DNA of 64,000 bases from Firmicutes bacterium UBA2530 (GCA_002340985.1 DDNC01000014.1:384121-448120); one strand, 5' to 3'. Numbered from the stretch's first letter, positions 8,076 to 17,404 are shown. Made by a program: numbers and translations. Notes: generated by a model not told the origin, from the sequence alone.

Positions 8076-9080
8076 TTAATATTCCCCCTTTCTTCTTAAA
8101 AGGAATAAGAAAAATGGAGCTCCCAGTGCTGACATTATGATTCCCACAGGTATCTCAACCGGAGCAAACAATACTCTTGCCAGGGTATCGCACAAAAGCA
8201 CCGTGGCAGAGCCCGTAAAAATTGTTGCGGGCATCAGATACCTGTAATCCGAACCGATAAATAATCTTGTCATATGAGGAACTATCAGTCCTACAAAGCC
8301 TAAAAGTCCAGCCACACTTACAGCAGCTCCTGCAAGCAGAGATGATATAATAATGAAAATGAATCTTGTTTTTTCTACGTTAAGACCAAGTCCCACCGCA
8401 GATTCATCACCAAGCATCAAAATATTCAGCTTGTTTGGAAGTAGCATTAATAATACAATACCGGTAAGTGCATAAGGCCATATCATGTATACGTGTTTCC
8501 AGTTAACAGATGAAAGTCCTCCAACCATGAAACCTATTACACCGGAAACCTTGTCTGGATAAAATGTCATTATTATATTGTTTCCAGCACTGAGCAGTGA
8601 TGAAACAGCAACACCGGCAAGTATAAGCTTCGTAGGGGCGGCCCCGTCTCTCCAGGCAAGAAAATAAATAAACAATGTGGAAAGCAGTGCTCCGGTAAAA
8701 GAGCCTACAGGTGCCAGATAATAGTAGTTCGGAAATAGTATTATTACAATCAAGGTCATAAGTCCCGCTCCCGATGAAACTCCTATTATATTGGGTCCTG
8801 CCAGAGGGTTTCTCATAATTCCCTGCAAAATCGCTCCTGAAAGCGCTAAACATGTACCTACCAGAGCTGCAGTTATTGTACGAGGAAGCCTCACATTCCA
8901 TATTATTTGATAATTTACCGAACTGCTTTCAGTAAACAATACATCTGCTATTTCTTTGAAGGATAATTTAACAGCACCGTTAGACATGCTTATAAAAAAG
9001 CTCAGTACGGATATAAATATAAATACAGATAAAATAAATCCCTTATTAATTTTCTTTTCTTCGGTATTTCTGACATTCAT
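8076..9080 (-). CDS. BtuC/FecCD-family permease
   Basis: Membrane permease of the same importer, 334 aa with the start placed at ATG 9078-9080, two bases after the stop of the binding-protein gene. A longer frame would overlap that gene by about 100 bases and has no SD. Family marks are abundant: RLPRTITAALVGTCLALSGA near residues 60-80, QGIMRNPLAGPNIIGVSSGAG and GLIVPHMTRLFIG. About ten membrane helices are expected. It pairs with the BtuD-like ATPase one base downstream. Confidence 0.9.
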   Translation of the reverse strand: MNVRNTEEKKINKGFILSVFIFISVLSFFISMSNGAVKLSFKEIADVLFTESSSVNYQIIWNVRLPRTITAALVGTCLALSGAILQGIMRNPLAGPNIIGVSSGAGLMTLIVIILFPNYYYLAPVGSFTGALLSTLFIYFLAWRDGAAPTKLILAGVAVSSLLSAGNNIIMTFYPDKVSGVIGFMVGGLSSVNWKHVYMIWPYALTGIVLLMLLPNKLNILMLGDESAVGLGLNVEKTRFIFIIISSLLAGAAVSVAGLLGFVGLIVPHMTRLFIGSDYRYLMPATIFTGSATVLLCDTLARVLFAPVEIPVGIIMSALGAPFFLFLLRRKGEY

Positions 9081-9081
9081 T

Positions 9082-10113
9082 CTATTTAAACACTTCCGGA
9101 TACAATACTTTTGCCAGACCCTCGTAGGCTTCTGCGTATCTCTGATTTGGCTTGAAAATATATAAGTCTTTAGGAAGAACAATGTATCGGTCTTCCTTTA
9201 CGGCGGTTAAACTTGCCCATGCGGGATTGCTTACTGCATCATTTTTCAGACGTTCTTCAATTTTTCCCAAATCAGTTCCCATTGTCTGCACAAAGATAAA
9301 ATCCGGGTCTTCCTGTATTATTTTTTCCATGCTGAAGGTCTTGGTATCTGCTGTTCCGGAATTGTCTGATATATTTACAGTATTCAAATCCTTGAGCATT
9401 TCCCCCACCATTGTGTTTGAATCTCTGACGGTGATTCCCTTAGCAGTGGCAAATAATATAACAACCTTGTAATTTTTATCTTTCGGTGCCTTTCCAATTA
9501 TGGCATCAACACTCTTTTTAACATTTTCTATATGACTTTCGTACAAATCATCTCTGCCTGTAATAGCTGTAAAAATTCTTACAGTCCTGTAGTAGTCTTC
9601 CAACAGGTCATTGTCAAATGCCGCAACCTCAATATTGCTCTGCTCCAGTGCGGGGATTATATCTCTGTGGCCGCTGTAGTTGCTCAGAGCTATTACTAAG
9701 TCAGGCTGAAGTGATAGTATTTTTTCCAAGCTTGGCGAGCCAAGACTTCCTACAACCTCTGCAGAACTTGCATTTTCAACCTTTTTGTCCTCTGACTCCT
9801 CCACTCTGCCAACTACGGTTCCGCCGGCCTGGTCCCATATTTCCAAAAGAGAATTTTGCAATACAATTACCCTCTTAGGGTTCTTGGTTATTGTAACTGC
9901 CACATCCCTCGAATCTGTAAAAATAACGCTGTTTTCATTTATTGTAACTCCATATTCGGGCTCTTGCGGTACTTCCTTTTCATTTTGTTCATCCGGTGTT
10001 TCAACAGGAACATCAGGATTTTTAATGTTATTTACATTATTGGAACATCCTATAAGAAGTACCGACATAAGAGAAGCGGTCAGAATTGCTGATATTAGTT
10101 TATTTGATTTCAT
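9082..10113 (-). CDS. Corrinoid/iron-chelate binding lipoprotein (BtuF/FepB family)
   Basis: A 343-aa extracytoplasmic binding protein. The signal peptide ends in the lipobox LIGC (Cys23), then comes an acidic, proline-rich linker to about residue 50. The periplasmic-binding-like fold begins near KNPKRVIVLQNS, a typical start of the TroA/BtuF domain. LGSPSLEKILSLQPDLVIA is the conserved helix-strand. It feeds the BtuC/BtuD-like proteins encoded just downstream. It overlaps or abuts cbiH. The corrinoid substrate is inferred from operon context only. Confidence 0.88.
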   Translation of the reverse strand: MKSNKLISAILTASLMSVLLIGCSNNVNNIKNPDVPVETPDEQNEKEVPQEPEYGVTINENSVIFTDSRDVAVTITKNPKRVIVLQNSLLEIWDQAGGTVVGRVEESEDKKVENASSAEVVGSLGSPSLEKILSLQPDLVIALSNYSGHRDIIPALEQSNIEVAAFDNDLLEDYYRTVRIFTAITGRDDLYESHIENVKKSVDAIIGKAPKDKNYKVVILFATAKGITVRDSNTMVGEMLKDLNTVNISDNSGTADTKTFSMEKIIQEDPDFIFVQTMGTDLGKIEERLKNDAVSNPAWASLTAVKEDRYIVLPKDLYIFKPNQRYAEAYEGLAKVLYPEVFK

Positions 10114-10859
10114 TATGCCTCCAAATTTTTTTCAGTGTAATTTTGTTTTAAATGGTATCCTCTTTTGGTGATTATTTTGTCATCCTTGATATAAGTAGAG
10201 CTGTTGCCTACGATTACAATGCTTGTCATATCCACTATCTCAAAATCGATAGTATCTAATGTGCATATATTAATTTCCTGATTATCGCGGTAAACGTTGC
10301 GCACAACTCCCACAGGTGTTGTGCCTGATTTATATTTCTTAATTACTTCAAATGAATTTTTCAGATATTCCGGGCGCCCCTTGCTTCTGGGGTTGTATAT
10401 GCATATTACAAAATCAGCCTGCGCTGCCAGCTCGACTCTTTTATAAATAAGTTCAAGCGGTGTAAGCAGGTCGCTTAAACTTATGTGACAGAAATCATGC
10501 ATCAACGGTGCTCCAAGCACTGCAGCTGCAGCCGTCGAGGCTGTTATTCCGCTTATGACCTTTACATCTTCACCGTTTGCCATCTCGAGCACAAGGCCTG
10601 CCATGCCGTAAACGCCGGCATCGCCTGAACTGATTACCGCGACAGTCTTGCCTGTTCCGGAAATTTCGACTGCTTTTTTAACCCTGTCAATTTCTTGTTT
10701 CATGCCGTTTGATACAATTTCCTTGTGTGAAACAAGGTCCATGATTAAGTCAATGTATGTCTTGTATCCTACAATAACATCTGATTTCTCTATGGCTTCC
10801 ATAGCCTCAAATGTCATTGCTTCCCGGCTACCGGGTCCTATTCCTATTACGTATATCAT
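10113..10859 (-). CDS. cbiH: Cobalt-precorrin-3B C17-methyltransferase (CbiH/CobJ)
   Basis: SAM-dependent methyltransferase that methylates C17 and contracts the corrin ring. The N-terminal IGIGPGSREAMTFEA is the tetrapyrrole methylase glycine loop, and ISSGDAGVYGMAG is the second conserved SAM loop. CIYNPRSKGRPEYL near residue 160 is specific to the CobJ/CbiH group. The start chosen is the ATG at 10857-10859, which has GGGAG five bases upstream and overlaps the cbiL stop (ATGA). An ATG four codons earlier has no SD. About 248 aa, the single-domain size without the C-terminal fusions seen in some species. Confidence 0.94.
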   Translation of the reverse strand: MIYVIGIGPGSREAMTFEAMEAIEKSDVIVGYKTYIDLIMDLVSHKEIVSNGMKQEIDRVKKAVEISGTGKTVAVISSGDAGVYGMAGLVLEMANGEDVKVISGITASTAAAAVLGAPLMHDFCHISLSDLLTPLELIYKRVELAAQADFVICIYNPRSKGRPEYLKNSFEVIKKYKSGTTPVGVVRNVYRDNQEINICTLDTIDFEIVDMTSIVIVGNSSTYIKDDKIITKRGYHLKQNYTEKNLEA

Positions 10860-11557
10860 TTTATCTCCCATTTCCTGTTTATTAATATTGTAGTAAAGTA
10901 AGAAATATCATCCTTATTTACATTTTTTATATCCCTGAATACAACCTCTTCATTTTTTGATGAATTGCTTACCACAATGGAACAATTTTCAAGTTTTTCA
11001 TCTATTAAAAGTTGAACTACTTCATTGAAATTTTTATATACCTTCATAATTACAACGGATGTTTCATTTGTAATATAGCGTTTAAGCCTCTCCGTCCCCA
11101 TAGTTGCCGGCAAAATCAAAAGAGGGTCTTCACCTTCAACCAACGGAAAGTTATTTTTTGATGCAATGTCCAAGAATGATGTAATTCCCGGTATTGTAGT
11201 TATTTCAATATTGTTTCTTAAAAGCCTCAACAGATATATATATGTGCTGTAAACCATGGGGTCGCCAATTGTAACAAAACCTACTTTTTTACCGCCTTGC
11301 ACGTCAAGCATGATTTCATCGGCAATTGATTCCCATGCATGCTGCAGTTCCTCGGTATCATAATTCATGGGAAAATGCCTGCTTTTAATTTCTGTATCCG
11401 TGTTTAAATAATCCTTTACTATTTCATGGGCGACACTGAATTTCTCTTCTTTTTTTGCTGTGGGAACATACAGCACATCTAATATATTCAGTATATTTAT
11501 TGCCTCCATTGTCACTTTACCCAGATTACCTACTCCGACTCCTATTCCGTAAAACAT
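10856..11557 (-). CDS. cbiL: Cobalt-precorrin-2 C20-methyltransferase (CbiL/CobI)
   Basis: Methylates C20 of cobalt-factor II/precorrin-2. At 233 aa it is a standard single tetrapyrrole methylase domain. YGIGVGVGNLGKVTMEA is the N-terminal glycine loop, VGFVTIGDPMVYSTY is the CbiL-typical second loop and TIPGITSFLDIA follows. It starts at ATG 11557 with an AGGAGG SD, 11 bases after cbiC, and is translationally coupled to cbiH by a 4-base overlap. Confidence 0.94.
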   Translation of the reverse strand: MFYGIGVGVGNLGKVTMEAINILNILDVLYVPTAKKEEKFSVAHEIVKDYLNTDTEIKSRHFPMNYDTEELQHAWESIADEIMLDVQGGKKVGFVTIGDPMVYSTYIYLLRLLRNNIEITTIPGITSFLDIASKNNFPLVEGEDPLLILPATMGTERLKRYITNETSVVIMKVYKNFNEVVQLLIDEKLENCSIVVSNSSKNEEVVFRDIKNVNKDDISYFTTILINRKWEIK

Positions 11558-11568
11558 GCTACCTCCTG

Positions 11569-12195
11569 TCAGTCAACGTTGTACAACAGCGCATTGCATA
11601 TTGCTGCTGCTACGTTGCTTCCTCCCTTTCTTCCCTTCGCCACGATAAATTCTATATTATCAAGGCTCATAATCAATTCCTTTGCTTCAACTACATTTAC
11701 AAATCCTACCGGAACCCCTATAATAAGCTCCGGTTTGAATATTCCGCCTTTTATAAGCTCATAGAGCTTCACAAGAGCTGTAGGTGCATTTCCTATTGCA
11801 AAAATTACCGGACCCTTTATTTTTGAAGCCCTTTCCATGGATACCGTGGCTCTCGTTTCTTTTCTTTCTGCTGCTTCTTGAAACACATCCTCGTCAGCCA
11901 TGAAGCATTTTACTGTTACTCCGTATTTCTCGGCAGTTTTTTTATTTATTCCCGCAAGTGCCATATTGGTGTCCGTCACTATGGTGGCCCCTTTTTTTAT
12001 GGCATTGTATGCTGTTTGCACCGCATTTTCGGAAAAGCATAAATTATTCAGATAATCGAAATCCGCCGATGTATGTATAACTCTTTTTATAATAGCTTCC
12101 TTTTCAGGATCTAATGCAATGCCTATTTCCTCTTGTATAATTTCAAAGCTTCTTTTTTCAATATTTTGTGGCTCCACAAATTTAATATTATTCAT
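11569..12195 (-). CDS. cbiC: Cobalt-precorrin-8 methylmutase CbiC
   Basis: Moves the C11 methyl group to C12 to give cobyrinate. At 208 aa it matches the CbiC/CobH family. His41 in KRVIHTSADFDY is the conserved catalytic histidine. ATIVTDTNMALAGI and the closing KGRKGGSNVAAAICNAL are also family marks. It lies between cbiG and cbiL in the continuous operon and has a GGAG SD before ATG 12195. Confidence 0.95.
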   Translation of the reverse strand: MNNIKFVEPQNIEKRSFEIIQEEIGIALDPEKEAIIKRVIHTSADFDYLNNLCFSENAVQTAYNAIKKGATIVTDTNMALAGINKKTAEKYGVTVKCFMADEDVFQEAAERKETRATVSMERASKIKGPVIFAIGNAPTALVKLYELIKGGIFKPELIIGVPVGFVNVVEAKELIMSLDNIEFIVAKGRKGGSNVAAAICNALLYNVD

Positions 12196-12212
12196 TTTTT
12201 CTCCGTTTCATA

Positions 12213-13250
12213 TCATTGCTCAAAATCTAACTCATAATCGTCAATGGCCGCTGCCACAGTGACTGAATTGATTACCGTCTTTTTTATATGCAGCTTCATG
12301 CTCTTACTTCCCATTACCGCCGCTCTTTCGCAGACAGTATCCACACCGGCAGTAAATTTAACAAATTCCGAATGTGAAAACTCTCCGTCAATGCTGTTAA
12401 GCTCCTCTTCTTTGTATGTGTTGAATGGGACTTCCAATGCTTCCGCAGTTTTTATGAGCCCTGTCTCATCTTTCTTTAATTCAATTGAATTTATTGACTT
12501 TATTGCAAGTGGAGAAATTCCGCAATCGGAAAGTATTGCTTTCACAGCATTGTAAATCGTGTCAAAGCTTGCACCTCGCCTGCATCCAATCCCCACAGAC
12601 ACTATTTTGGGGATTAAATTCAGCGTGTTATCAAAGGGGGAGATATAGCTGTCGAGACTTACGCAAAATCCAATGCCTTTTTCATTCAAATCGACCTCCT
12701 CCGGCAGCCTGCCGCATACATTGAAGTCGCTGTAAAATCCTATTTTATTGTTTTCAAGTATATGAGCTGCAATATCTCTTGCTTTTTTTAAGCTGGTTAT
12801 GTGAAGGTTATGGCCGTGAGCCCATTCGTCTATAGCAAATTTTCCGTTAATATCCGTAGCTGTTGTAATAATAGGATTTCCTCCAACGGCTTTTGCTATT
12901 TCAAGTGTCAGCTTGTTTGCACCTCCTATATGACCGCTAAGCAGTGAAATAACATTAATTCCCTTTTCGTCCATGCATATTACGGCAGGGTCTGTTTTCT
13001 TGCTTTTAACAAAGGGGGCAATAGCACGCACCGCAATTCCCGTCGCCCCTATAAAAATGATACAGTCCTTGTTTTTAAATGATTTCTCCGTGGAGTTATG
13101 AAGAGAGTCCGGACGCAGTTTTACGTGGGCTGCGGCATCCAGGTATTTTTCCGGAACAAATGCTTCTATGTTGTGTCTGTTTACTTTTTCTATTATTTTA
13201 TCGCACAAGGCGGCTCCGCTTTTAGAGAAAGCATAAATATCTATATTCAT
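12213..13250 (-). CDS. cbiG: Cobalt-precorrin-5A hydrolase CbiG
   Basis: Opens the delta-lactone of cobalt-precorrin-5A and releases acetaldehyde, the step unique to the anaerobic pathway. The 345-aa protein shows all three CbiG parts: an N-terminal domain with IIFIGATGIAVRAIAP, a central region with ISLLSGHIGGANKLT and TTATDINGKFAIDEWA, and a C-terminal domain with VSVGIGCRRGASFDTI. A GGTG SD precedes ATG 13250. It is stand-alone here, while some organisms fuse it to other cbi genes. Confidence 0.95.
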   Translation of the reverse strand: MNIDIYAFSKSGAALCDKIIEKVNRHNIEAFVPEKYLDAAAHVKLRPDSLHNSTEKSFKNKDCIIFIGATGIAVRAIAPFVKSKKTDPAVICMDEKGINVISLLSGHIGGANKLTLEIAKAVGGNPIITTATDINGKFAIDEWAHGHNLHITSLKKARDIAAHILENNKIGFYSDFNVCGRLPEEVDLNEKGIGFCVSLDSYISPFDNTLNLIPKIVSVGIGCRRGASFDTIYNAVKAILSDCGISPLAIKSINSIELKKDETGLIKTAEALEVPFNTYKEEELNSIDGEFSHSEFVKFTAGVDTVCERAAVMGSKSMKLHIKKTVINSVTVAAAIDDYELDFEQ

Positions 13251-13266
13251 AATTCACCTTTTAATC

Positions 13267-14484
13267 TTAATGCCCGCAGCCCTTTCCACTTATTACATAA
13301 ATAGGATTTTGTCCCATCATCATATGGTATGGCCCTGCTTTTTTAGCCTTTGAAACTGAAATATTTGTTATTTCCACATTTTCAAATTTGTATTTGTCCA
13401 TGCACCTGAGAGCTGCATTCAGACTCTCTAAAGCTATTGCATTGATGACTATATTCACACAGGGATTTTTAGCTAATACTGCTTTCAATATTTCATCCAA
13501 ATTTCCGCCGCTTCCTCCTATGAATACAGAATCAGGAGCAGGAAGCGCATCCAATCCATGAGGTGCATTTTCTTCTATGAGCTCAATATTGTATGCCTTG
13601 AATTTTTCAATATTTCTCTTTACAAGCTCACAGGCATCCTTATCTTTTTCAATTGCGTAAAGAGTTCCTTCCGTGAGCTTCATGGATGCCTCTATGGACA
13701 CGGAGCCTGTTCCGGCACCTATGTCATATACGGTTGAACCGCACTTTAAGTTCATTTTTCCTACGGACACGGTTCTGACCTCGCTCTTCGTTATGGGCGT
13801 GTTGCCTGTTATAAATTCATCGTCTTTTATAGAACGGAGACCCATGTCTTTGTCTATTGCGTCAGGGTTGTGAATGAGCATTACGGAAAGACTGTCAAAT
13901 TTCATCCTTGCAATAATTTCCGCAGTGTATTGAACGATTCTTTCGTTTTCATAGGAAAGATTTTCACCAACCCACACTTTGAGGTGCCCTAAGTTTTTTC
14001 GGCACATATCCCTGCATATGATGTCGGGAGTGAATTCTCCTCCTGTAAGCAGAAAAACATCTCTGTTGAACATAATTGCAGAAATTATATTTGTATTCCT
14101 TCCGTGGGTACTCATAATTTTTTTATCGTCCCAAGGAATGTTGAGCTTGGAGCAGAAATATTGAAGTGAGCTAATAGCGGGAATATTTTCAATGTAATAT
14201 TGAGTACTTTGTGAAAGCATCCACGTTAATTTTTTTGATATGCTGTAAAAGCCCGTATCTCCGGAAACAAGTACACAATATTTTTCATGAGTACAATTTG
14301 AAATATAGCTATAAATTTCTTCAATATTTATACTTATAAAAGATGTTTTGCCAAGATATGAGAAGTCGTCAATCATTCTTTTGGCTCCGATGATGCAGTC
14401 AGCTCTTTCAATGGCAGACAGCGCTCTCGGATGCATCAAATCTTTATGTCCTGTACCGATGCCCGTAATATAAACATTTTTCAA
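13267..14484 (-). CDS. cbiET: Fused CbiE-CbiT cobalt-precorrin-7/-6B methyltransferase
   Basis: Bifunctional 405-aa enzyme. The N-terminal half (about residues 1-210) is the CbiE tetrapyrrole methylase for C5, opening YITGIGTGHKDLMHP. The C-terminal half (about 215-400) is CbiT, a Rossmann methyltransferase and decarboxylase at C15/C12, with the SAM loop VYDIGAGTGSVSIEAS and the motif VFIGGSGGNLDEIL. The fusion is equivalent to CobL of the aerobic route. The start is a TTG at 14482-14484 overlapping the cbiJ stop as TTGA, with a GAGGTGG SD. Confidence 0.94.
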   Translation of the reverse strand: MKNVYITGIGTGHKDLMHPRALSAIERADCIIGAKRMIDDFSYLGKTSFISINIEEIYSYISNCTHEKYCVLVSGDTGFYSISKKLTWMLSQSTQYYIENIPAISSLQYFCSKLNIPWDDKKIMSTHGRNTNIISAIMFNRDVFLLTGGEFTPDIICRDMCRKNLGHLKVWVGENLSYENERIVQYTAEIIARMKFDSLSVMLIHNPDAIDKDMGLRSIKDDEFITGNTPITKSEVRTVSVGKMNLKCGSTVYDIGAGTGSVSIEASMKLTEGTLYAIEKDKDACELVKRNIEKFKAYNIELIEENAPHGLDALPAPDSVFIGGSGGNLDEILKAVLAKNPCVNIVINAIALESLNAALRCMDKYKFENVEITNISVSKAKKAGPYHMMMGQNPIYVISGKGCGH

Positions 14485-15248
14485 TTAACCACCTCATTTA
14501 ATAAACCTTTAAAAATTTCGCATATTTCTTCAATTGTATGCCCCTCTTCGGAAGGTTTCTTTATAACAAGGCATTGGGCGCCGGTACTGATGCAGGCACG
14601 TACCTTCTCGTCGAATCCTCCTGAATCGGCACTTTCCTTTGTAACCACATATTTAGCATTGATGCTTCGTATCATTGCAGCATTAAGCTCTTCGCTGAAG
14701 GGTCCCTGCATGCATATGATGTTTTTATTAAGAAAGCCTAACTTAATACATTTAGTGAGGGAGCTTTCCATTGGGAGTATTCTGATAAAAATCCTTTCCT
14801 TGTAATTTTCCAGGGTTGTGAATTCTTCAAGAACCTTGCTTCCCGTAGCAAGCAGCACATTCCCGCTGTTTCCCTTTAAAAACTCTACGCATTCACTGAA
14901 GGAGCCAAAATATATGCAGTTTTTATCTCTGTATGACTTTCTTATTATTCTGAGATACTTAATGCCGCATGCTTCCGAAGCCTTTAATATGTTTTCAGAA
15001 ACTATTGACGCAAACGGATGTGTGGCATCAACCACAAAATCATACTTTTTTTTAGTAAATATTTCTGCCATTTCATTTTCATCGATACGTTTCTGATGTA
15101 CACTGACATTTTCAATGCCTTCAACAAATTGCAATCCATATTCTGTCGCAATAAACAGATCTGCAGTTGCATTGTTTTTTGAAATAAATTCGGCAAATAT
15201 CCTTCCTTCGGTAGTTCCTCCAAAAATGCATATATTCAGCCTATTCAT
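14481..15248 (-). CDS. cbiJ: Cobalt-precorrin-6A reductase CbiJ/CobK
   Basis: Reduces the C18-C19 bond of cobalt-precorrin-6A with a nicotinamide cofactor. The N-terminus ICIFGGTTEGR is the family's nucleotide-binding opening. YDFVVDATHPFA and the closing TKESADSGGFDEKV with VIKKP are also typical. I place the start at ATG 15246-15248, where AGGA lies about nine bases upstream. The open frame extends seven codons further into cbiF, without an SD there. Length about 255 aa is normal. Confidence 0.93.
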   Translation of the reverse strand: MNRLNICIFGGTTEGRIFAEFISKNNATADLFIATEYGLQFVEGIENVSVHQKRIDENEMAEIFTKKKYDFVVDATHPFASIVSENILKASEACGIKYLRIIRKSYRDKNCIYFGSFSECVEFLKGNSGNVLLATGSKVLEEFTTLENYKERIFIRILPMESSLTKCIKLGFLNKNIICMQGPFSEELNAAMIRSINAKYVVTKESADSGGFDEKVRACISTGAQCLVIKKPSEEGHTIEEICEIFKGLLNEVVN

Positions 15249-15999
15249 TCTTGCTGTTCCTATATTCATGAGTAAAATCAGGGTTGTACAATTCGCTTCT
15301 GTCGTATTTTTCCCCGAGGAAATTACCCACTAATATTAAGGCAGTTTTGTATATACTGTTTTCTTTCATTGTTTGATGCAGGGTCTCGATTGTGCACTTA
15401 AATATCTTCTGATCAGGCCAAGTTGCCTTGTAAACTACGGCAACCGGTGTACTCGGCTCATATCCGCCGTCAATAAGCTCTGCAGACAGCTCCTCTGTCA
15501 GGCTGGAGCTCAGAAATAAAACCATGGTTGATTTGTGAGCTGCAAGCGAACGGATTTTCTCTCGTTCAGGTACAGGAGTTCTTCCTTCCATCCTGCTTAT
15601 AATTACAGTCTGACTTATGCCAGGCAAAGTGTATTCAGCACCCAAGGCTGCCGCAGCTCCGAAAAAAGAGCTCACTCCCGGAATCACATCATAGGATATA
15701 TTGTACTTCTTCAACAGGTCAATCTGTTCTCTTATTGCGCCATATATACTGGGGTCACCTGTATGGAGCCTCACCGCCGTTTTATTTTCCGATTCTGCTT
15801 TTTTTATTGTATCAATTACTTCCTCTAAAGTCATAAAAGCGCTGTTATGTATTTCACATCCGCTTTTAGTATATTTCAGAAGGTCCGGGTTCACCAGGGA
15901 GCCTGCATATATTACCACATCCGCTGTTTTCAACAGCTCGCATCCTCTTACTGTAATAAGGTCCGCTGCTCCCGGTCCCGCTCCTATAAAATGTACCAT
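15241..15999 (-). CDS. cbiF: Cobalt-precorrin-4 C11-methyltransferase (CbiF/CobM)
   Basis: Transfers a methyl group from SAM to C11. The 252-aa protein opens VHFIGAGPGAADLITVRG, the classic CbiF glycine loop, followed by DVVIYAGSLVNP and the second loop RLHTGDPSIYGAIREQ. PGVSSFFGAAAALG completes the tetrapyrrole methylase pattern. A GAGGAGA SD precedes ATG 15999, and its stop overlaps the cbiJ start. Second gene of the operon. Confidence 0.95.
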   Translation of the reverse strand: MVHFIGAGPGAADLITVRGCELLKTADVVIYAGSLVNPDLLKYTKSGCEIHNSAFMTLEEVIDTIKKAESENKTAVRLHTGDPSIYGAIREQIDLLKKYNISYDVIPGVSSFFGAAAALGAEYTLPGISQTVIISRMEGRTPVPEREKIRSLAAHKSTMVLFLSSSLTEELSAELIDGGYEPSTPVAVVYKATWPDQKIFKCTIETLHQTMKENSIYKTALILVGNFLGEKYDRSELYNPDFTHEYRNSKNE

Positions 16000-16010
16000 A
16001 CTGTCTCCTC

Positions 16011-17096
16011 TCAGTTTATAATTCCATCCTCGCTGGAATAAATAATCAATTTCGTTTTTATATTGCCTTTAACTCTTTTGTTTATGTAAAATTCAGCTCT
16101 TTCACTGATTTTTCTTACAACTTTCTTTTTTATATTCTCTCTGTCCAATATGGATAAAGCGTGCTCAGTGGTTACAGAAGAAAGTATTTCTCCCACAACT
16201 GCCTGACTTGCTCCGCATAAAGCGGCATAGCATCCGAAGACCTCCATTCTGAAATCACCGTTGTTAGAATGTGTGTTCATCATGCCGCCTGCCACCTTCA
16301 CCATTTTACCTATATGGCCTACAATCAATATTTCAACAAAATTCAGCTCCACTGCATAGTCTAGTACCTCTCCCAGATAATTGCTGAATTTTATGCTGTT
16401 TTCAAATGAAATATCCATATTTTTTGATATAAATTTCTCCGCATAATTGCCTGGAAAAGCAAGAAGTTTGTTATATCCTTTTTCTTTAATAACATTCATT
16501 TCAACTTTTATGCTTTCTATAAGCGCTTTTTCACTCATTGGTTCCACAATTCCCGTTGTACCTATGATAGATATTCCGCCTATTATTCCAAGGTGAGGAT
16601 TGAAGGTTTTTTTAGCTATTTCTTCGCCTTCCGGCACCGAAATTGTAACACTCATACCGCCTTTATATTTGTATTCCCCGGCTATCCTGCGCAAGTTTTC
16701 CTCAATCATTTTTCGCGGTACGGAATTGATTGCAGCCTCACCTACGGGACAATCAAGCCCTTTTTGAGTTACCCTGCCAACTCCCTTGCCGCCATGTATG
16801 TTGATTAAGCCTGTATCGTCCAAGACCACCTTTGCATATATAAGTATGCCGTTTGTAACATCAGGATCATCTCCGCTGTCCTTTTTTACACAGCAGCTCA
16901 CTCCTTCAACATCGAAATATGGCTCGTTGACATCAATTAAAATCATTTCGTTTTTTGGAAGCTTGACAAATACCTTGCTTATTACATTACCCGACAGAAG
17001 CATTATTGCCGCAGCAGTTGATGCTGCAGTTGCACATGTTCCGGTGGTGTACCCACATCTGAGTTTTTTTCCGTTTTTAATTACATATTCTTTCAT
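16011..17096 (-). CDS. cbiD: Cobalt-precorrin-5B C1-methyltransferase CbiD
   Basis: Methylates C1 in the anaerobic corrin pathway and is the first structural gene of the 18-gene operon. KLRCGYTTGTCATAAS near the N-terminus and KKDSGDDPDVTNG are CbiD hallmarks. GGISIIGTTGIVEPMSEKA follows. I choose ATG 17094-17096 because AAGGATGA precedes it at proper spacing. A frame beginning ten codons earlier lacks an SD. The 361-aa length is normal. The 5' leader carries the hairpin cluster, terminator and AdoCbl riboswitch. Confidence 0.95.
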   Translation of the reverse strand: MKEYVIKNGKKLRCGYTTGTCATAASTAAAIMLLSGNVISKVFVKLPKNEMILIDVNEPYFDVEGVSCCVKKDSGDDPDVTNGILIYAKVVLDDTGLINIHGGKGVGRVTQKGLDCPVGEAAINSVPRKMIEENLRRIAGEYKYKGGMSVTISVPEGEEIAKKTFNPHLGIIGGISIIGTTGIVEPMSEKALIESIKVEMNVIKEKGYNKLLAFPGNYAEKFISKNMDISFENSIKFSNYLGEVLDYAVELNFVEILIVGHIGKMVKVAGGMMNTHSNNGDFRMEVFGCYAALCGASQAVVGEILSSVTTEHALSILDRENIKKKVVRKISERAEFYINKRVKGNIKTKLIIYSSEDGIIN

Positions 17097-17140
17097 AATT
17101 TCATCCTTAAATAGATAACAAAGCATAATAAAGGCATATC

Positions 17141-17374
17141 ACAGTCTCGTTCACCAAAGTATTTGCTCCCTCTGGTCGCATACTTTGGGAAGCGCAGTTT
17201 CGTTCACAAATTTGCTTACTCGCTACCGCTCATGCAAATCTGGAACTCATCGCGTTTGACTCACCTGCAATTTCTTTCTCCCTCCCGGTCGAAGAAATTG
17301 GGTCGAGTCATAATCGTTGCGTTTGACCTACTGCCATTTTTCCTCCTTGTCGGTCGAAAAAGTGGGGTTAGGGC
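17141..17374 (-). repeat. Cluster of four related hairpin repeats in the cbiD leader
   Basis: Four adjacent units of about 50-65 bases each form a hairpin with a different stem but a similar loop and flank. Unit A has stem CCAAAGTAT/ATACTTTGG (17154-17162, 17180-17188). Unit B pairs AAATTTGC with GCAAATCT (17208-17215, 17234-17241). Unit C pairs CAATTTCTT with AAGAAATTG (17268-17276, 17292-17300) plus an outer TGACTC/GAGTCA. Unit D is a C-like unit around 17327-17374. On the minus strand three loops share CGACC...GGGAG or AAGGAG, and each unit is followed by GTGAACGARAC or GTCAAACGC. They lie between the riboswitch terminator and cbiD. Function unknown. Confidence 0.75.
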
Positions 17375-17376
17375 AT

Positions 17377-17404
17377 AAAAAAATCTTCCGGTGTCCGGAA
17401 GATT
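17377..17404 (-). terminator. Riboswitch expression-platform terminator
   Basis: Perfect 10-bp stem AATCTTCCGG/CCGGAAGATT (17382-17391 and 17395-17404), three-base loop, then seven T on the minus strand. It lies about 60 bases after the AdoCbl aptamer, as expected for transcriptional attenuation of the cobalamin operon. Confidence 0.9.

Noticed and set aside
8503..8901. 132-aa open frame on minus inside the BtuC-like permease gene
   Set aside because: It is another frame of a well-supported membrane permease, has no SD or family resemblance, and would overlap it completely.
17141..17374. CRISPR array
   Set aside because: The units are similar in structure but the repeats are not identical, there are only four, and no cas genes are near.
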